Source of the DNA: a bacterium UBP3_UBA6266
GTDB taxonomy: Bacteria; Auribacterota; UBA6266
NCBI GenBank assembly: GCA_002440765.1
Contig: DJVC01000106.1
Span: 6,533 to 21,818, forward strand
DNA length: 15,286 bases
Direction: 5' to 3'
The notes beneath the pieces were generated by a model. It did no database searches. It had not been told where the DNA came from and was given only the letters and a program-made list of their open reading frames with translations. Shown in pieces: positions 14,550-15,286 of this stretch. The first letter of the stretch is position 1. Each line of letters begins with the position of its first letter. Made by a program: the position numbers and the translations under genes.

Positions 14550-15286
14550 TGGGTAAATTACTGGATCGGGTCAATAATCCCTCGGATTTAAAGGGTTTTT
14601 CTGTATCTGAACTTAAACTTCTCTGTTCCGAGATAAGAGAGGTCATAATTGATTCAGTTTCCAGGAACGGCGGGCACCTGGCGTCTTCGCTGGGTACCGT
14701 AGAATTAACCGTAGCGCTTCACCGTGTTTTCAATACGCCCGAGGATAAAATAGTCTGGGATGTGGGGCATCAGGCGTATGCACATAAGATTGTTACCGGA
14801 AGAAAAAACCGGTTTAATACCATTCGCAAAAAGGACGGCTTAAGCGCTTTCCCTAAACCTGATGAGAGCGTATACGATTCATTTATCGCAGGACATGCGA
14901 GTACCTCTATATCCGTCGCGGCCGGAATGGCATCGGCCAGGAATAAAAACGGGGACAATTACAATGTTATAGCGGTTATCGGTGATGGGTCTCTTACGGG
15001 CGGAGTGGCTTTTGAAGCCATGAATAACGTCGGAGCCATGGGAACAAAATTAATGGTTATCCTGAACGGGAATGAAATGGCTATCTCCCCGAGCGTAGGG
15101 GCGTTATCAAAGTATCTCAATAAGATCATAAGTTCTCCTTTTTATAATAACCTGAAGAATGACGTTGAATCCATTGTCGACAAAATCCCTGCCGTCGGCA
15201 AAAATCTTATAAAAACAGCTCACAGAGTTGAAGAAGCGATAAAAAGCCTTATAGTGCCGGGGGCTTTTTTTGAAGAGCTGGGGTTC
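14549..15286 (+). CDS. dxs: 1-deoxy-D-xylulose-5-phosphate synthase, 3'-truncated by window edge
   Basis: Thiamine diphosphate enzyme that condenses pyruvate with glyceraldehyde 3-phosphate, the first step of the MEP isoprenoid pathway, and also feeds thiamine and pyridoxal synthesis. The reading frame is open from the ATG to the last base of the window, giving 246 of an expected 620 or so residues. Clear landmarks: GGHLASSLGTVELTVALHRVF, WDVGHQAYAHKIVTGR, FIAGHASTSISVAAGMA, the thiamine-diphosphate motif GDGSLTGGVAFEAMN, and NGNEMAISPSVGALS. The last of these has Gly where the common form is NDNEMSIS; the Asn that binds the metal in E. coli DXS (second Asn) is kept. AGGA at 14536-14539 serves as ribosome binding site, 10 bases upstream. 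In many bacteria ispA stands between xseB and dxs, but here the genes overlap by one base. Confidence 0.96.
   Translation, partial: MGKLLDRVNNPSDLKGFSVSELKLLCSEIREVIIDSVSRNGGHLASSLGTVELTVALHRVFNTPEDKIVWDVGHQAYAHKIVTGRKNRFNTIRKKDGLSAFPKPDESVYDSFIAGHASTSISVAAGMASARNKNGDNYNVIAVIGDGSLTGGVAFEAMNNVGAMGTKLMVILNGNEMAISPSVGALSKYLNKIISSPFYNNLKNDVESIVDKIPAVGKNLIKTAHRVEEAIKSLIVPGAFFEELGF

Noticed and set aside
1..15286. tRNA or rRNA genes, CRISPR array, insertion sequences, riboswitches, defence or phage genes
   Set aside because: Gaps between genes are at most 74 bases, no repeats with regular spacing or terminal inverted repeats are visible, and every sizeable + strand frame is assigned to a gene.

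Overview
The window is a gene-dense stretch of bacterial chromosome, about 40% G+C by eye. All 13 genes I support lie on the + strand; the first and the last are cut by the window edges. There is no RNA gene, mobile element, CRISPR array or long repeat, and no gene-free stretch above 75 bases. The housekeeping genes place it in Bacteria. The tmk-holB-ricT-metG-tatD order resembles the Bacillus tmk-to-yabD region, but the exported putative lipoprotein, the exported GH144-like enzyme and the Omnitrophota/Elusimicrobiota-like flavour of the proteins suggest an uncultured Gram-negative-type lineage. That placement is inference only.

Block 1 (1-9320) reads as one long operon, with overlapping or nearly abutting genes: serine O-acetyltransferase (5'-truncated), cysteinyl-tRNA synthetase, thymidylate kinase, DNA polymerase III delta', a RicT/PSP1 iron-sulfur-type protein, methionyl-tRNA synthetase, an unrecognised exported putative lipoprotein, a TatD-family metal hydrolase and a ROK-family sugar kinase. 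Cysteine synthesis sits next to cysteine charging, and the rest is nucleotide, replication and translation housekeeping. The most unusual protein is the putative lipoprotein at 6222-7550. It keeps the outline of a gluzincin metallopeptidase, but every expected zinc-binding and catalytic position is replaced.

Block 2 (9395-15286) starts after a 74-base gap that contains a good extended -10 promoter candidate. It encodes a nucleotide-sugar epimerase of the UDP-glucuronate 4-epimerase type, then a large secreted three-module protein (carbohydrate-binding-like, GH144/glycoamylase-like, CBM9-like), then both subunits of exonuclease VII (xseA, xseB) and the start of dxs. The usual ispA between xseB and dxs is missing. 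The kinase, epimerase and secreted glucanase-like protein form a small carbohydrate group between two housekeeping blocks.

I found no clear new defence or mobile system. The best leads are the inactive-looking peptidase homologue, the multi-modular glucanase-like protein, and substitutions at usually conserved positions in thymidylate kinase, delta' and DXS.
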